Shown: positions 17,156-25,848 of the stretch, in pieces | How positions within the stretch are numbered: position 1 is the first letter of the stretch | Layout of the letters: each line of letters begins with the position of its first letter | Origin: DASUAO01 sp035763745 | Lineage (GTDB): Bacteria; Actinomycetota; Acidimicrobiia; IMCC26256; PALSA-555 | DNA: 64,000 nucleotides | Reading direction: 5' to 3' | NCBI GenBank assembly: GCA_035763745.1 | Contig: DASUAO010000030.1 | Span: forward strand, 1 to 64,000 | The notes under the pieces: generated by a model | Seen by the model: the letters and a program-made list of their open reading frames with translations, nothing else | Databases searched by the model: none | What the model was told of the DNA's origin: nothing | Program-made: the position numbers and the translations under genes

Positions 17156-19150
17156 ATGACCACCGACCTCCGGTCCGACCTGTGGCCGAGGATCGAGCCC
17201 CTGCTGCACGGGGTGGAGAAGCCCGCCCGCTACATCGGGATGGAACGAGGGAGCCAGGCTCCCACCCATCATCCCGATCGGGTCTCGTGGCTCCTCGTCT
17301 ACCCCGACACCTACGAGATCGGCCTGCCCAACCAGGGGCTCCAGATCCTCTACGAGATCCTCAACGAGCGTGACGACGCGGTCGCCGAACGCTCCTACGC
17401 GCCCTGGGTGGACCTCGAGGCCGAGATGCGGGCCCGGGCGCTTCCCCTGTTCTCGGTCGACACGCACCGGGACGCGCGGGCGTTCGACGTCCTCGCGTTC
17501 AACCTCTCGGCCGAGCTCGTCTACACGAACGTGCTCAACTGCATCGACCTCGCGGGTGTCGCCGTCCGCAACGAGGACCGCCGCGACGCCGACCCACTGA
17601 TCGTCGCCGGGGGCCACTGTGCCTTCAACCCGGAGCCGCTGGCCGGCTACGTCGACGTGTTCGTCATCGGGGACGGTGAAGAGGTCGTCGGCGAGGTCAA
17701 CGAGGTGATCGCCGCCTGGAAGCGGAGCGGCAAGGGTGACCGCGAGGGAGTCTTGCGGGAGCTCGCCTCGGTGGTGGGCGTCTACGTGCCGTCGATGTAC
17801 GAGGCGCACTACGACGGCAGTCGGCTCGCGGGGATCGAACCCCGTCATCCCGAGATCCCGCCGACCGTCGAGAAGCGGACGGTCGCCGACCTGGCCGACT
17901 GGCCCTACCCCAAGAACCAGCTCGTGCCGCTCATCGAGGTGGTCCACGACCGCCTCAACGTCGAGGTGTTCCGGGGCTGCACGCGCGGATGCCGTTTCTG
18001 CCAGGCCGGGATGATCACGAGGCCGGTCCGGGAGCGCCCCGAGGAGCAGGTCCGCACGATGGTGCGCGACGGCCTGCGGCGCACCGGGTACGACGAGGTC
18101 GCGCTCACGTCGCTGTCGACGGCCGACTTCTCGGGGATCGAGGGCGTGGTCTCCGACCTGGTCGGCTGCCAGGACGGAACCGGTGGGGTCGGGGTGGCGC
18201 TCCCGTCGCTCCGCGTCGACGCGTTCACGGTGGGGATCGCGGCCCAGATCCAGAAGGTCCGTCGCACCGGGCTCACGTTCGCACCGGAAGCGGGGACGTG
18301 GCGGATGCGCACGGTGATCAACAAGCTGATCACCGAGGAGGACCTCTACGCCGCCGTCGACGGCGCCTACTCGAACGGCTGGCGCCGCGTGAAGCTCTAC
18401 TTCCTCACGGGGCTGCCCACCGAGACCGACGAGGACACGCTGGGGATCGCGGAGCTCGCGAAGAACGTCGTGGCGGTCGGGCGCAAGCACACGAAGGGTG
18501 CGAGCTGCACGGTCTCCCTCGGCGGGTTCGTGCCCAAGGCGCACACGCCGTTCCAATGGTTCGGACAGAATTCCGTCGACGAGCTGCGGCGAAAGATCGG
18601 GCTCGTGCGCGACGCGACCCGACGGACCGGTGCGCAGCTGAAGTGGCACGATCCAGAGGCGACCTTCGCCGAGGGCATCGTGAGCCGCGGCGACCGACGG
18701 CTCGGACGGGTGATCGAGCGCGTCTGGCGGGCGGGCGGCACGTTCCAGGAGTGGAGCGAGTCGTTCGACCTCGGCCGCTGGCTCGACGCGATGGCAGCCG
18801 AGGGCCTCGACCCGGACTGGTACGTGACCCGGCATCGTCGCGAGGACGAGCCGCTCCCGTGGGACCACATCAGCGCCGGCCTGCACCGTGACTTCCTCTG
18901 GCAGGACTGGCGGGCGTCGCTCGACGAGCACGGGCTGCCCGACTGCCGGTGGACGCCCTGCTACGACTGCGGCGTGTGCACCGGACACGGGATCGAGCAC
19001 GTGGTCGCAGCCGCAGTCGCGCCCGCTGGTGGGAGCCAAGGGACGGGACAGGACCTCGCGGTGGGCGGTGCCGTGCCGGTGCAGTTCCTGGGGACCACAC
19101 GCGTCGGTGGGACGCCGGTCCGAGCGGGGGAGGTCGGACGTGCGCGGTGA
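17156..19150 (+). CDS. B12-binding radical SAM protein (TIGR03960-type)
   Basis: This 664-residue protein has an N-terminal cobalamin-binding-like domain (about residues 35-190) and a radical SAM domain with the 4Fe-4S motif CTRGCRFC near residues 276-283. The C terminus is Cys-containing (CYDCGVCTGHG). The family is conserved next to a DUF2344 protein and rne in many actinobacteria, as here. Its reaction is not established; an RNA or tRNA modification role is inferred from neighbours. A TACCCT at 17140-17145 ends 10 bases before the ATG. Confidence 0.88.
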   Translation: MTTDLRSDLWPRIEPLLHGVEKPARYIGMERGSQAPTHHPDRVSWLLVYPDTYEIGLPNQGLQILYEILNERDDAVAERSYAPWVDLEAEMRARALPLFSVDTHRDARAFDVLAFNLSAELVYTNVLNCIDLAGVAVRNEDRRDADPLIVAGGHCAFNPEPLAGYVDVFVIGDGEEVVGEVNEVIAAWKRSGKGDREGVLRELASVVGVYVPSMYEAHYDGSRLAGIEPRHPEIPPTVEKRTVADLADWPYPKNQLVPLIEVVHDRLNVEVFRGCTRGCRFCQAGMITRPVRERPEEQVRTMVRDGLRRTGYDEVALTSLSTADFSGIEGVVSDLVGCQDGTGGVGVALPSLRVDAFTVGIAAQIQKVRRTGLTFAPEAGTWRMRTVINKLITEEDLYAAVDGAYSNGWRRVKLYFLTGLPTETDEDTLGIAELAKNVVAVGRKHTKGASCTVSLGGFVPKAHTPFQWFGQNSVDELRRKIGLVRDATRRTGAQLKWHDPEATFAEGIVSRGDRRLGRVIERVWRAGGTFQEWSESFDLGRWLDAMAAEGLDPDWYVTRHRREDEPLPWDHISAGLHRDFLWQDWRASLDEHGLPDCRWTPCYDCGVCTGHGIEHVVAAAVAPAGGSQGTGQDLAVGGAVPVQFLGTTRVGGTPVRAGEVGRAR

Positions 19151-20003
19151 TCGCGGCTTCCCCGTCCGCCTCCGGTTCTCGAAGCGGGGCAAGGTGCGGT
19201 TCGTCTCGCACCGCGACCTGGCGCGTGGGTTCGAGCGGGCGTTCCGGATCTCGGAGCTTCCGCTCGCGTTCACCGAGGGCTTCAACCCCCGCCCGAAGGT
19301 GAGCCTCGGGCTCGCGCTCGGCGTGGGCCACGAGAGCGATGCCGAGTACCTCGACCTCGAGCTCGCGGAGACGATCGAGCTCGAGACGCTGGCGTCCGAG
19401 CTCTCCGAGTCGCTCCCGGTCGGCGTCGAGGTCGACGGTGCCGTTCCGCTCGTCCCGCGTGCGCCCGCACTCCAGAAGGCGATCACGAGCGTCGGGTACC
19501 GCATCCGTCCCGCGATGGAGCCCCTCGACGTCGATCGCGCGGTCGAGCGAGCGCTCACCGCGACCGAGATCCAGATCGAGACGACGCGCAAGGGCCGGCC
19601 CGTCGTCGAGGACCTCCGGCCCGGTATCCGTCGACTGCGTGTGGTCGACGGTGCAGTCGAAGTGGAACTGGCAACCCAGCCACGCGGGATCCGACCGGTC
19701 GAGCTGGTCGGCGCACTGCGTGTGCTTGCAGGGGGTGCCCGGACCGATGGTGAGGACCGGGTGCTGCGAACGAATCAATGGATCGAACGCGACGGCGCGC
19801 GGCACGAGCCGCTGGAAGCCGATCGCGCTCCGCGTGCGTCCGACGACGCACGCGCGACGAGCAAAGGAACGCCAGATGACAGAGGACACGACCACCCCGG
19901 CACCGAACCCGACCCCCGCCCCGGCGAACGAGCCGACGGCGGACACGCGGACACCGGTCCCGGAGACCCGCGAGGCGCCGTCCTCGCGAGCCCCGCGCAC
20001 TGA
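19140..20003 (+). CDS. DUF2344 radical SAM-associated protein (TIGR03936-type)
   Basis: This 287-residue protein starts at GTG 19140, overlapping the stop of the radical SAM gene by 11 bases. The N-terminal two thirds carry the DUF2344 pattern (RLRFSKRGKVRFVSHRDLARGFERAFR and GFNPRPKVSLGLALGVGHESD). In some clostridia this domain is fused to the upstream radical SAM protein, so the two probably act together. The last 42 residues (128 bases) overlap the start of rne in another frame and are Asp/Gly/Pro/His-rich without family similarity, which suggests loss of an older stop codon. No catalytic residues are known. Confidence 0.85.
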   Translation: MRGDRGFPVRLRFSKRGKVRFVSHRDLARGFERAFRISELPLAFTEGFNPRPKVSLGLALGVGHESDAEYLDLELAETIELETLASELSESLPVGVEVDGAVPLVPRAPALQKAITSVGYRIRPAMEPLDVDRAVERALTATEIQIETTRKGRPVVEDLRPGIRRLRVVDGAVEVELATQPRGIRPVELVGALRVLAGGARTDGEDRVLRTNQWIERDGARHEPLEADRAPRASDDARATSKGTPDDRGHDHPGTEPDPRPGERADGGHADTGPGDPRGAVLASPAH

Positions 20004-22044
20004 TCCGGCCGACTCGGGATCCGGCGACTCGGGATCCGGCGACTCGGGATCCGGCAGCGGCGAGGGAGCGAATGCCGGCACCGCCAACGGTTCCGAGGGC
20101 GGGGGCGGCACCGGTGCGCCCCGGCGCCGTCGACGCGGATCCCGCGGGGGCCGCAACCGCAACCGCCGGCCCGGGACTTCGGGCGGAGCCGGTGCCGGGA
20201 CGTCAGGGGCGTCCGGTCCCGGCGAGTCGCCGGGTCGGCCGTCGGGTGGATCGGCCCCCGCGCAGTCCGGCGTGCAGTCCGGCGACGCGCAGTCCGACGA
20301 GCCCGGCGACTGGCGCAGTCCGGAAGCCGATCGCGGGCTCACGAGCGAAGACGTCGCCGCCGAGGCCCGTGCCGACGCGGGTCTTCGGCCGCCCGCGGGC
20401 GTGACCCCGGCCGCGGCCGGTGCCGCGCCGAGTCGACCGAAGATCGGTGACACGCGTCCGGCTCCGCCGACCCCGCCGTCCGAGGGCTCCGGTTCGGGCT
20501 CGGGCGGCTCCGGAGGATCCGGTGCGGGTGCAGGTGGCGGCCGGCGTCGGCGTCGCGGCGGCCGCGGTCGCGGTCGCGGAGGGTCAGGGTCGGGCAGTGG
20601 CGGCCAGGGTCGGGGCGGCCAGGGCAACGGGGGTCGTGGAAGCCCTCGCCCCACGCCCGACGATGTCGTCCACGCCGACCTCGGGGTCGATGAGGCGTTC
20701 GACTCCGAGGAGCTCGACGAGGCGACCATGGAGCGCCGCCGCGGTCGGACCCGCAAGGGTCGCCCTGCGGGTCGCTACACGATGTGCGTCCACGTGCGGC
20801 CCGACGGGCACACGCACATCGCCCTGCTCGAGGGTCGCGTGCTGGTCGAGCACTCGGTCAGCACCGCCGGCGACGACGACATGTCGATCGACGGGAACAT
20901 CTACCTCGGTCGGGTCCAGAACGTGCTGCCCGGCATGGAGGCCGCGTTCGTCGACATCGCCACGCCCAAGAACGGCGTCCTGTACCGCGGCGACGTCACC
21001 TGGGACAAGGACGCGATCGAGGGTTCGGCACCGAAGATCGAGCGGATGCTCAAGAACGGCCAGAACGTCGTGGTGCAGGTGACCAAGAACCCGATCGGTG
21101 CCAAGGGGGCGCGCCTCACGCAGGAGGTCAGCCTCGCGGGTCGGTTCGTGGTGATGGTTCCCGGTCAGCCCGCGACCTACGGCATCTCGAAGCGCCTTCC
21201 GGAGGACGAGCGCAAGCGGTTGCGGCGGGTCCTCGAGGGGCTCCGTCCGCCCGACGCCGGCCTGATCGTGCGCACGGCCGCCGAGGGTGCGACGGCCGAC
21301 GAGCTCGAGCGCGACATGCGCCGGCTCAAGCAGCAGTGGGCACAGATCTCGGAGGTCGCGGAGCGGTCGAAGTCGGCCCGGCTGCTCTACCAGGAGCCGC
21401 CGCTCGTGATGCGGCTGCTGCGCGAGGAGTTCACGAAGGAGTACCGCGGTGTCCTCATCGACGACCGCGCCATGTACGACGAGGTCCGCGCCTACATCGA
21501 GGCCGTCACGCCCGAGCTCGCCGAGCGGATCGAGTACTACGACGAGGCCGAGGAGTCGCTCCCGCTGTTCGAGCGGTACCACGTGCAGGAGCAGCTCCTC
21601 AAGGCTCTCGACCGCAAGGTCTGGCTCCCGTCCGGAGGGTCGCTCATCATCGAGCGGACCGAGGCGCTCACGGTCGTCGACGTGAACACCGGCAAGAACG
21701 TGGGCAAGTCGAACCTCGAGGAGACGGTGTTCAAGAACAACGTGGAGGCCGCCGACGAGGTGGCCCGCCAGCTCCGGCTCCGGGACATCGGTGGGATCAT
21801 CGTGATCGACTTCATCGACATGGAGATCCGCAAGAACCGGGACCAGGTGGCCGCCCGACTCCGGGATGCGCTCGCTCGGGACAAGACCCGGACCCAGGTC
21901 TTCGACATCTCCGAGCTGGGATTGGTCGAGATGACGAGGAAGCGGGTCTCGGAGGGCCTCGTGGAGTCCGTGAGCCAGACCTGCGACACCTGTCAGGGCC
22001 GGGGCTACCTCCTCGACGAGACCCTGCTCGAGGATCTGCGGTAG
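19876..22044 (+). CDS. rne: ribonuclease E/G
   Basis: This is a 722-residue endoribonuclease central to rRNA maturation and mRNA decay. About 290 N-terminal residues are low-complexity (Thr/Pro, then Gly/Ser/Arg, with DSGSG repeats and Arg-Gly-rich tracts), probably a disordered RNA- or partner-binding arm; actinobacterial RNase E commonly has such an N-terminal arm. The S1 domain follows, then the catalytic domain with metal-binding aspartates (VDVNTGK and VIDFIDM) and the zinc-link CDTCQGRG. The ATG at 19876 lies inside the 3' end of the DUF2344 gene. rplU and rpmA follow. Confidence 0.95.
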   Translation: MTEDTTTPAPNPTPAPANEPTADTRTPVPETREAPSSRAPRTDPADSGSGDSGSGDSGSGSGEGANAGTANGSEGGGGTGAPRRRRRGSRGGRNRNRRPGTSGGAGAGTSGASGPGESPGRPSGGSAPAQSGVQSGDAQSDEPGDWRSPEADRGLTSEDVAAEARADAGLRPPAGVTPAAAGAAPSRPKIGDTRPAPPTPPSEGSGSGSGGSGGSGAGAGGGRRRRRGGRGRGRGGSGSGSGGQGRGGQGNGGRGSPRPTPDDVVHADLGVDEAFDSEELDEATMERRRGRTRKGRPAGRYTMCVHVRPDGHTHIALLEGRVLVEHSVSTAGDDDMSIDGNIYLGRVQNVLPGMEAAFVDIATPKNGVLYRGDVTWDKDAIEGSAPKIERMLKNGQNVVVQVTKNPIGAKGARLTQEVSLAGRFVVMVPGQPATYGISKRLPEDERKRLRRVLEGLRPPDAGLIVRTAAEGATADELERDMRRLKQQWAQISEVAERSKSARLLYQEPPLVMRLLREEFTKEYRGVLIDDRAMYDEVRAYIEAVTPELAERIEYYDEAEESLPLFERYHVQEQLLKALDRKVWLPSGGSLIIERTEALTVVDVNTGKNVGKSNLEETVFKNNVEAADEVARQLRLRDIGGIIVIDFIDMEIRKNRDQVAARLRDALARDKTRTQVFDISELGLVEMTRKRVSEGLVESVSQTCDTCQGRGYLLDETLLEDLR
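20011..20055 (+). repeat. 15-bp tandem repeat x3 in rne
   Basis: Three perfect copies of GACTCGGGATCCGGC (20011-20025, 20026-20040, 20041-20055) encode DSGSG three times in the disordered arm of RNase E. Confidence 0.95.
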
Positions 22045-22110
22045 GCTCTCGGTTCTCCAGGTTTCCTCTTCCGGTTCCAGCACCGGTTCCAGCAACTGAG
22101 GCAGTCGCGC

Positions 22111-22437
22111 ATGTACGCAGTCATCCGCACCGGCGGGAAGCAGTACAAGGTCGAGTCCGGCCAGCAGCTCGCGGTCGAGAAGCTCTCGGTCGACGGTGCC
22201 ACCGCGACCGAAGGCGCCGAGCTCGAGCTGGCACCGCTGATGCTCGTCGACGGCGACACCGTCCTGGCCACGCCCAGCCAGCTCGGGTCGGCGAAGGTGA
22301 AGGTGCGCGTGGTCGGCGAGACGAAGGGCAAGAAGATCCAGGGCTTCACGTACAAGAACAAGTCGAACCAGCGGCGCCGTTGGGGCCACCGCCAGCACTA
22401 CTCCCTGATCGAGATCACCGACATCCTGCCCGGCTGA
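22111..22437 (+). CDS. rplU: 50S ribosomal protein L21 (bL21)
   Basis: This is a 108-residue bL21. The sequence starts MYAVIRTGGKQYKVESG and contains the C-terminal signature KSNQRRRWGHRQHYS. It lies in the usual rplU-rpmA-obg order. The 66-base gap from rne contains a TAGGCT (22042-22047, overlapping the rne stop) that may be a promoter, and a direct repeat of CCGGTTCCAGCA, so ribosomal protein expression may be set separately from rne. Confidence 0.97.
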   Translation: MYAVIRTGGKQYKVESGQQLAVEKLSVDGATATEGAELELAPLMLVDGDTVLATPSQLGSAKVKVRVVGETKGKKIQGFTYKNKSNQRRRWGHRQHYSLIEITDILPG

Positions 22438-22464
22438 GCAGGACCCGCAGAAGGACCACGATCG

Positions 22465-22725
22465 ATGTCGAAGAAGAAGGGTGCCGCCTCCTCCCGCAAC
22501 GGCCGCGACTCCGCGGCGCAGCGCCTGGGGGTCAAGGTCCACTCGGGCCAGACCGTGACGGCCGGGTCGATCATCGTCCGCCAGCGCGGCACGAAGTTCC
22601 ACCCGGGCGAGAACGTCGGCCGTGGGGGCGACGACACGTTGTTCGCGACCGCCCCGGGTGTCGTGCAGTTCGGCCGCCGCCGCGGCCGGAAGCTCGTCGA
22701 CGTCACGCCCCCCACTTCTTCTTGA
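22465..22725 (+). CDS. rpmA: 50S ribosomal protein L27 (bL27)
   Basis: This is an 86-residue bL27, whose N terminus reaches the peptidyl transferase centre. The sequence reads MSKKKGAASSRNGRDSAAQRLGVK, with the family block GSIIVRQRGTKFHPGENVGRGGDDTLFA. It lacks the cleavable N-terminal extension seen in Firmicutes. It starts 27 bases after rplU with AGAAGGA in front, and its stop is followed at once by a strong hairpin. Confidence 0.97.
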   Translation: MSKKKGAASSRNGRDSAAQRLGVKVHSGQTVTAGSIIVRQRGTKFHPGENVGRGGDDTLFATAPGVVQFGRRRGRKLVDVTPPTSS

Positions 22726-22763
22726 TGCGTCTCTCACCCGCCTATGGCGGGGTGAGAGACGCA
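22726..22763 (+). terminator. 14-bp-stem hairpin between rpmA and obg
   Basis: Perfect 14-base arms (22726-22739 and 22750-22763) enclose a loop that itself can form GCC-TAT-GGC, so the structure is a near-perfect 17-bp stem with one bulged G. It begins at the base after the rpmA stop. No T-tract follows, so either a T-less terminator or an mRNA-processing or stability element is possible. Confidence 0.6.
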
Positions 22764-22773
22764 CGTCGAAGGG

Positions 22774-22779
22774 GACAAT
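22774..22779 (+). promoter_or_regulatory. -10-like GACAAT before obg
   Basis: GACAAT ends 6 bases before the obg GTG with no Shine-Dalgarno between, right behind the rpmA hairpin. It may restart transcription for obg as a leaderless message. Confidence 0.4.
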
Positions 22780-22785
22780 GGTTCC

Positions 22786-24039
22786 GTGGCCCAGTCCGCG
22801 TTCGTCGACGAAGTCCAGGTCAACCTCCGCGGGGGTGACGGGGGCGCGGGCGCGGTGGCCTTCCGCCGCGAGGCCCATGTCCCCAAGGGCGGACCCGACG
22901 GCGGCGACGGGGGCGACGGCGGGGACGTGATCCTGCGAGCCGACCGCAACACCGCGTCGCTCCTGGCCTTCCGTGACCACCCGCATCGGCGCGCCGAGTC
23001 CGGCACCCACGGCTCGGGACAGAAGCGCCACGGTGCGACCGGGAAGGACCTCGTCGTGACGGTCCCCGAGGGCACCGTCGTGAAGACCCGCGAGGGCGAG
23101 CCCATCGCCGACCTCGTGCACCACGGCGACTCGGTGGTCGCCGCACGCGGCGGGCAGGGAGGACGGGGCAACGCCCGCTTCCTCTCCAACGCTCGGCGTG
23201 CGCCCAGCTTCGCCGAGCAGGGAGAGTTCGGCGAGGAGCACTGGCTGCGGCTCGAGGTGAAGCTGCTCGCCGATGCCGCGCTCATCGGGTACCCCAACGC
23301 CGGGAAGTCGACGCTCATCTCGGTCATCAGTGCCGCGAAGCCGAAGATCGCCGACTACCCGTTCACGACGCTGGAGCCCAACCTCGGCGTCGTCCGCTTC
23401 GGCGAGCACGAGTTCACCGTCGCCGACATCCCGGGGCTGATCGAGGGCGCGGCCGAGGGACGGGGCCTCGGCCACACGTTCCTCCGCCACGTCGAGCGGG
23501 CCCGTGTGCTCGTGCTGCTGATCGACCTCATCCCCGTCGACGAGGTGAGCCCGGCCGAGCAGGAACGCGTCCTGCTCGAGGAGCTGGGGCGGTTCAGCCC
23601 TGCGCTGCTCGACCGGCCCCGGCTCGTCGTGGGCACGAAGAACGACATCGCCGCGTCCGATCCCGAGATCGCGTTCGACGGGATGCGCATCGCCGCGGTC
23701 ACCCGCGAGGGCCTCGACCCGTTCCTCGGCGCGCTCGCGACCGCGATCCAGCAGGCCCGGGCCGAGGAGCCCGAGACCGACGGGTTCGTCGTGCACCGGC
23801 CGCGCGAATCGGGGTTCTCGGTGGTGCGGGACGACGACGGCGCGTTCCGCGTCACCGGACGGTCGGCCGAGCGGGTCGTGGCGATGGCCGACCTCACCAA
23901 CGTCGAGGCCCTCGCCTACGTGCAGGACCGGTTCCGTCGCATGGGTGTCGAACGCGCGCTGGCACGGGCCGGCGCACAGGAGGGCGATACGGTGCGCATC
24001 GGCTCGATCGAGCTGGAGTACGTCGAGGGGTTCTCCTGA
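22786..24039 (+). CDS. obg: GTPase Obg (CgtA)
   Basis: This is a 417-residue large-subunit assembly GTPase. The glycine-rich Obg domain (about residues 1-155), the G domain with GYPNAGKST and DIPGLIEGA, and a C-terminal OCT domain (about 345-417) are all present. The G4 motif reads GTKND rather than the usual NKxD, with Asn replaced by Thr. The GTG start at 22786 follows a GACAAT. The proB ATG overlaps its stop (TGATG), so proB is translationally coupled to it. Confidence 0.95.
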   Translation: MAQSAFVDEVQVNLRGGDGGAGAVAFRREAHVPKGGPDGGDGGDGGDVILRADRNTASLLAFRDHPHRRAESGTHGSGQKRHGATGKDLVVTVPEGTVVKTREGEPIADLVHHGDSVVAARGGQGGRGNARFLSNARRAPSFAEQGEFGEEHWLRLEVKLLADAALIGYPNAGKSTLISVISAAKPKIADYPFTTLEPNLGVVRFGEHEFTVADIPGLIEGAAEGRGLGHTFLRHVERARVLVLLIDLIPVDEVSPAEQERVLLEELGRFSPALLDRPRLVVGTKNDIAASDPEIAFDGMRIAAVTREGLDPFLGALATAIQQARAEEPETDGFVVHRPRESGFSVVRDDDGAFRVTGRSAERVVAMADLTNVEALAYVQDRFRRMGVERALARAGAQEGDTVRIGSIELEYVEGFS

Positions 24040-25142
24040 TGTCGGACCAGGCGAAGCAGGTCGTCGTCGTGAAGGTCGGGACGTCGTCGATCACGTCCGG
24101 TTCGGGCGAGCTCGACGATGCGGCGGTCGTCAAGCTGTGCTCGGAGGTCGCCGATGCACGGTCGGAAGGCCACGAGGTGGCCGTCGTGGTCTCCGGTGCG
24201 ATCGCCGCCGGGCTCCCCGCACTGGGCCTCCGCGAGCGTCCCGACGACATCGGTACGCTCCAGGCGATCGCCGCGGTGGGCCAGCCCCGGCTCATGGAGC
24301 GGATCGGCGCGATCCTCCAGGAGCACGGACTGGTGGCCGGGCAGGTGCTGCTCACACCGCACGACTTCGGGCACCGCTCGCAGTACCTGCACGCGCGCGA
24401 GACGCTGCGCCGTCTGCTCGACCTCGGGGTGGTCCCGGTCGTCAACGAGAACGACACCGTTGCCGACGACGAGATCCGCTTCGGCGACAACGACCGCCTC
24501 GCGGCGCTCGTCTCCCACCTCGTGTCGGCCGACCTGCTCGTCCTCCTCACCGACACGCCGGGGATGTTCACGGCCGACCCGCGCCTCGACGCCGAAGCCT
24601 CCCTGATCGACGAGATCGTGGAGGTCGACGCCGCGCTCGAGGGCCTCGCCGGGGGGACCGGGACCGAGCGCGGCAGCGGCGGGATGGCGAGCAAGCTCGC
24701 GGCGGCGAAGATCGCGGCATGGTCGGGCGTGCGGGTCGTGATCGCCGGCGCCGACGAGGTCGGCGTCGTGCGGGACGCGATCGCCGGGCGACCCGTCGGC
24801 ACCGCGGTGCGGGCGCGACCGACCCGGCTTCAGAGCCGCAAGCTCTGGATCGCGTTCGCGCTCGGCTCATCGGGACGGATCGTCGTCGATGCCGGCGCCC
24901 GCGCTGCCCTCACCGGTGACGGGCGGTCACTGCTCCCGGCTGGTGTCCGGGCCGTCGAGGGCGACTTCGCCGCCGAGGATGCGGTCGAGGTGGTCACCGA
25001 CGACGGGACGGCGTTCGCGAAGGGGCTCGTGCGGTACTCGGCGGGCGCCCTCCGGGCCGTCTCCGGCACCCGGACCTCCGATCTCCCGGACGGCGCGCCG
25101 CACGAGGTGATCCACCGGGACGACCTCGTCGTCCTCCCGTAG
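24039..25142 (+). CDS. proB: glutamate 5-kinase
   Basis: This is a 367-residue enzyme for the first step of proline synthesis (glutamate to glutamyl 5-phosphate). The amino acid kinase domain shows VVKVGTSSIT at the N terminus, VSSGAIAAG-like VVSGAIAAG, and FGDNDRLAALV, and is followed by a C-terminal PUA domain (about residues 275-360, SSGRIVVDAGARAAL). The ATG overlaps the obg stop. proA lies downstream, separated only by a CsaA-like gene, so the two-step proline route is nearly contiguous. Confidence 0.95.
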   Translation: MSDQAKQVVVVKVGTSSITSGSGELDDAAVVKLCSEVADARSEGHEVAVVVSGAIAAGLPALGLRERPDDIGTLQAIAAVGQPRLMERIGAILQEHGLVAGQVLLTPHDFGHRSQYLHARETLRRLLDLGVVPVVNENDTVADDEIRFGDNDRLAALVSHLVSADLLVLLTDTPGMFTADPRLDAEASLIDEIVEVDAALEGLAGGTGTERGSGGMASKLAAAKIAAWSGVRVVIAGADEVGVVRDAIAGRPVGTAVRARPTRLQSRKLWIAFALGSSGRIVVDAGARAALTGDGRSLLPAGVRAVEGDFAAEDAVEVVTDDGTAFAKGLVRYSAGALRAVSGTRTSDLPDGAPHEVIHRDDLVVLP

Positions 25143-25418
25143 GCCCGGGAGCGCCGTGCCCACCCGGATCGGATCCGTCTCCCTTCTTGCATCTGAGCGT
25201 GACGGAGGACACACTTTTACGACGGCGACGTCGGTCGACGGGGGGAGGGTCATCCGTTCTTCGGGGGCCCGACACGACCGACTCGTCACGGGGGGTGCGG
25301 GATGTGCGCCGGCGGCCAGTCCGCAACGGCGCCATCCCGCCCCACCCGGGTCTCGCTCACGGGTCGCGGCCAGTGCTGCGCGCCCTCCCGACCATCGCCC
25401 CGGAGCCCGAACGCCTCG
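25143..25418. other. gap between proB and the CsaA-like gene, no gene recognised
   Basis: This 276-base stretch has short open frames but none with recognisable protein character, and no RNA gene. It holds a locally AT-richer patch (ACACTTTTACGA near 25210-25221), a run of G's followed by AGGG, and GC-rich segments. A promoter or leader for the next gene is possible but not shown. Confidence 0.4.
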
Positions 25419-25778
25419 ATGACCTCGTCGCCCGCCCGCGCCAAGCCCGATGTCGGCGTCGACGCGTTCTTCGCCCTCGACCTGCGGGTCGGCCGGGTGC
25501 TCTCCGTCGAAGCGTTCCCCGAGGCCCGCGCCCCGGCCTGGAAGCTCACCGTCGACTTCGGACCGGAGCTCGGCGAGCGCCGGACGAGCGCCCAGGTGAC
25601 GAACTACCGCGCCGACGACCTCGTGGGGCGCCTCGTGGTCGGCGCGGTCAACCTCGGTCCGAAGCGCATCGCCGGGTTCCGCAGCGAGTTCCTCGTGCTC
25701 GGCTCGATCCAGTCCGACGGCACCGTCCTCCTCCTCGATCCCGATCCCCGTGCCGTCCCGGGGGATCCGATCGCGTGA
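25419..25778 (+). CDS. CsaA-like tRNA-binding domain protein
   Basis: This 119-residue protein consists of a single EMAP II/tRNA-binding OB-fold, with the family landmarks FFALDLRVGRVLSVEAFPEARAPAW-type start, AQVTNYRADDLVGR, VGAVNLGPKRIAGFRSEFLVLG and a C-terminal DP..PGDPIA. CsaA proteins are small dimeric RNA-binding proteins with proposed chaperone activity in Bacillus; in other settings the domain is the C-terminal part of MetRS. The start is placed at ATG 25419, immediately before the conserved domain; the frame is open further upstream but that part has no similarity. Confidence 0.8.
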   Translation: MTSSPARAKPDVGVDAFFALDLRVGRVLSVEAFPEARAPAWKLTVDFGPELGERRTSAQVTNYRADDLVGRLVVGAVNLGPKRIAGFRSEFLVLGSIQSDGTVLLLDPDPRAVPGDPIA

Positions 25779-25848
25779 CCGGCGCGCGCCCCGTCCCGGT
25801 GCGGATCGTCAAGGAGGGCCGCGAAACGGAGCCGGTAGAGTGACGGTC

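Noticed and set aside
17826..17850. tRNA T-arm-like sequence (GGGATCGAACCCC)
   Set aside because: It is within the radical SAM coding frame and no acceptor, D or anticodon stems can be built around it.
20584..23796. 1070-codon minus-strand open frame
   Set aside because: Mirror of rne, rplU, rpmA and obg, which are certain genes on the plus strand.
25156..25422. Short open frames between proB and the CsaA-like gene
   Set aside because: No ribosome-binding site, no recognisable protein pattern and frames overlap each other.
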